Of a DNA stretch of 7,041 nt, positions 6,638 through 7,041 are shown in pieces; position 1 is the first letter of the stretch; every line of letters begins with the position of its first letter. The notes under the pieces are model-generated. The model was not told the origin of the DNA. It saw nothing but the letters and a program-made list of their open reading frames with translations, and ran no database searches. The DNA is taken from assembly GCA_903853515.1 (NCBI GenBank), contig CAINTU010000099.1:1-7041 (forward strand). The letters run 5' to 3'. A program made the position numbers and the translations under genes. The DNA is from an uncultured Micrococcales bacterium. GTDB taxonomy: Bacteria; Actinomycetota; Actinomycetes; Actinomycetales; Microbacteriaceae.

Positions 6638-7041
6638 GTGAACATCGAAGCAATCGTTGAAGACTTAGCTGCCAAGATCGATTTTGAGAGCCGCGGCACT
6701 TGTCTCAAGCCGCAAAACGATCATGCAGTCATAACTTTCGAAGATCGCATGGCATCTCAGCCCAGCCCACAACTCATTGCCCAATTAGTTTCAATCGGCG
6801 CCGATTATGTTGCAACAATCGAGGGCGAATGCTGCAACAAGCTCGATTGCGACAACGAGCTAATCGGGCCAAGCGCGGCAAAAGTGTGTTTGAGATATAC
6901 GCCCGCCAACGCGATCTCAACAGTCGGCCTTGACGCAACCAGATCAGAGTCGAGCGGGGAATCCCAGGTGAAGTTAGCAAGCGCGTTGCAAAAACATGTT
7001 GGTATTGACGTGTCACTTGAGTTTTTGAGCCAACGCAAGAC
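6638..7041 (+). CDS. Unrecognised protein, 3'-truncated by window edge
   Basis: A reading frame of 134 codons stays open from GTG at 6638 to the window end; an in-frame TGA at 6605-6607 closes it upstream. The translation begins MNIEAIVEDLAAKIDFESRG and has an ordinary soluble-protein composition, unlike the arginine-rich readings in the other frames here, which is why I prefer it. I do not recognise the family. A helical stretch PQLIAQLVSIGADYVATIEG is followed by a cysteine cluster, Cys65-Cys66, Cys71 and Cys84 (GECCNKLDCDNE), which could bind metal or form disulfides; Cys22 stands apart. The visible end reads VGIDVSLEFLSQRK. There is no signal peptide. No Shine-Dalgarno precedes the GTG. 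An alternative in-frame ATG at 6749 (MASQPSPQ) would drop 37 residues and place the third operator-like motif in the leader. Confidence 0.6.
   Translation, partial: MNIEAIVEDLAAKIDFESRGTCLKPQNDHAVITFEDRMASQPSPQLIAQLVSIGADYVATIEGECCNKLDCDNELIGPSAAKVCLRYTPANAISTVGLDATRSESSGESQVKLASALQKHVGIDVSLEFLSQRK
6730..6740 (+). repeat. Third copy of the operator-like motif
   Basis: CATAACTTTCG here is the exact reverse complement of CGAAAGTTATG at 6611-6621, the right arm of the upstream inverted repeat. It lies within the first codons of the terminal ORF if that starts at 6638, or just before the ATG at 6749 if that is the true start. Confidence 0.45.

Noticed and set aside
6391..6660. 89-codon plus-strand frame over the divergent spacer
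   Set aside because: It overlaps the start of the Rv3235-family gene, is cysteine- and phenylalanine-rich without a plausible fold, and has no ribosome binding site.
6700..6933. 77-codon plus-strand and similar minus-strand frames near the window end
   Set aside because: They are strongly arginine-rich and lie inside the open frame from 6638, which has a more protein-like composition.

Overview
The window looks like a core chromosomal segment of an actinobacterium. The order mtrA - mtrB - comF - hpf - secA is the conserved actinobacterial neighbourhood (in Mycobacterium: mtrA, mtrB, lpqB, Rv3242c, Rv3241c, secA1). The DNA has moderate GC, mixed ATG/GTG starts and frequent TTG leucine codons. 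That would fit a small-genome, lower-GC Microbacteriaceae-type lineage such as freshwater Luna-group actinobacteria; the placement is inference from gene order and protein similarity recalled from memory, not from a search.

Layout. Positions 1-401 hold the C-terminal part of the response regulator MtrA, whose 5' end lies outside the window. MtrB, the sensor kinase, starts on the base after the mtrA stop (402-1964). After a 75-base gap comes a ComF-family phosphoribosyltransferase (2040-2804). It overlaps by 11 bases a short ribosome hibernation promoting factor (2794-3225). A 132-base spacer with tandem and inverted repeats precedes secA (3358-6048). On the opposite strand, converging on secA, is an Rv3235-family (DUF6459-like) protein (6079-6510), with a likely terminator between the two genes. 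A 127-base divergent spacer with a good inverted repeat separates it from a rightward ORF that starts near 6638 and runs off the window end. I do not recognise that ORF.

How the genes fit together. MtrAB is the envelope and cell-division two-component system of actinobacteria, SecA is the motor of the general secretion pathway, and HPF and ComF are housekeeping passengers of the same block. The Rv3235-family gene commonly sits near secA in actinobacteria, but its role is unknown.

The most notable points are the absence of lpqB between mtrB and comF, an HPF without the C-terminal dimerisation domain expected in actinobacteria, a secA leader with two tandem 11-base repeats complementary to a site just before the ribosome binding site, and a three-copy sequence motif around the start of the unknown gene. 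I see no CRISPR array, mobile element, tRNA or rRNA, and no clear evidence of a novel multi-gene system. The unexplained content is mainly in the last 550 bases.
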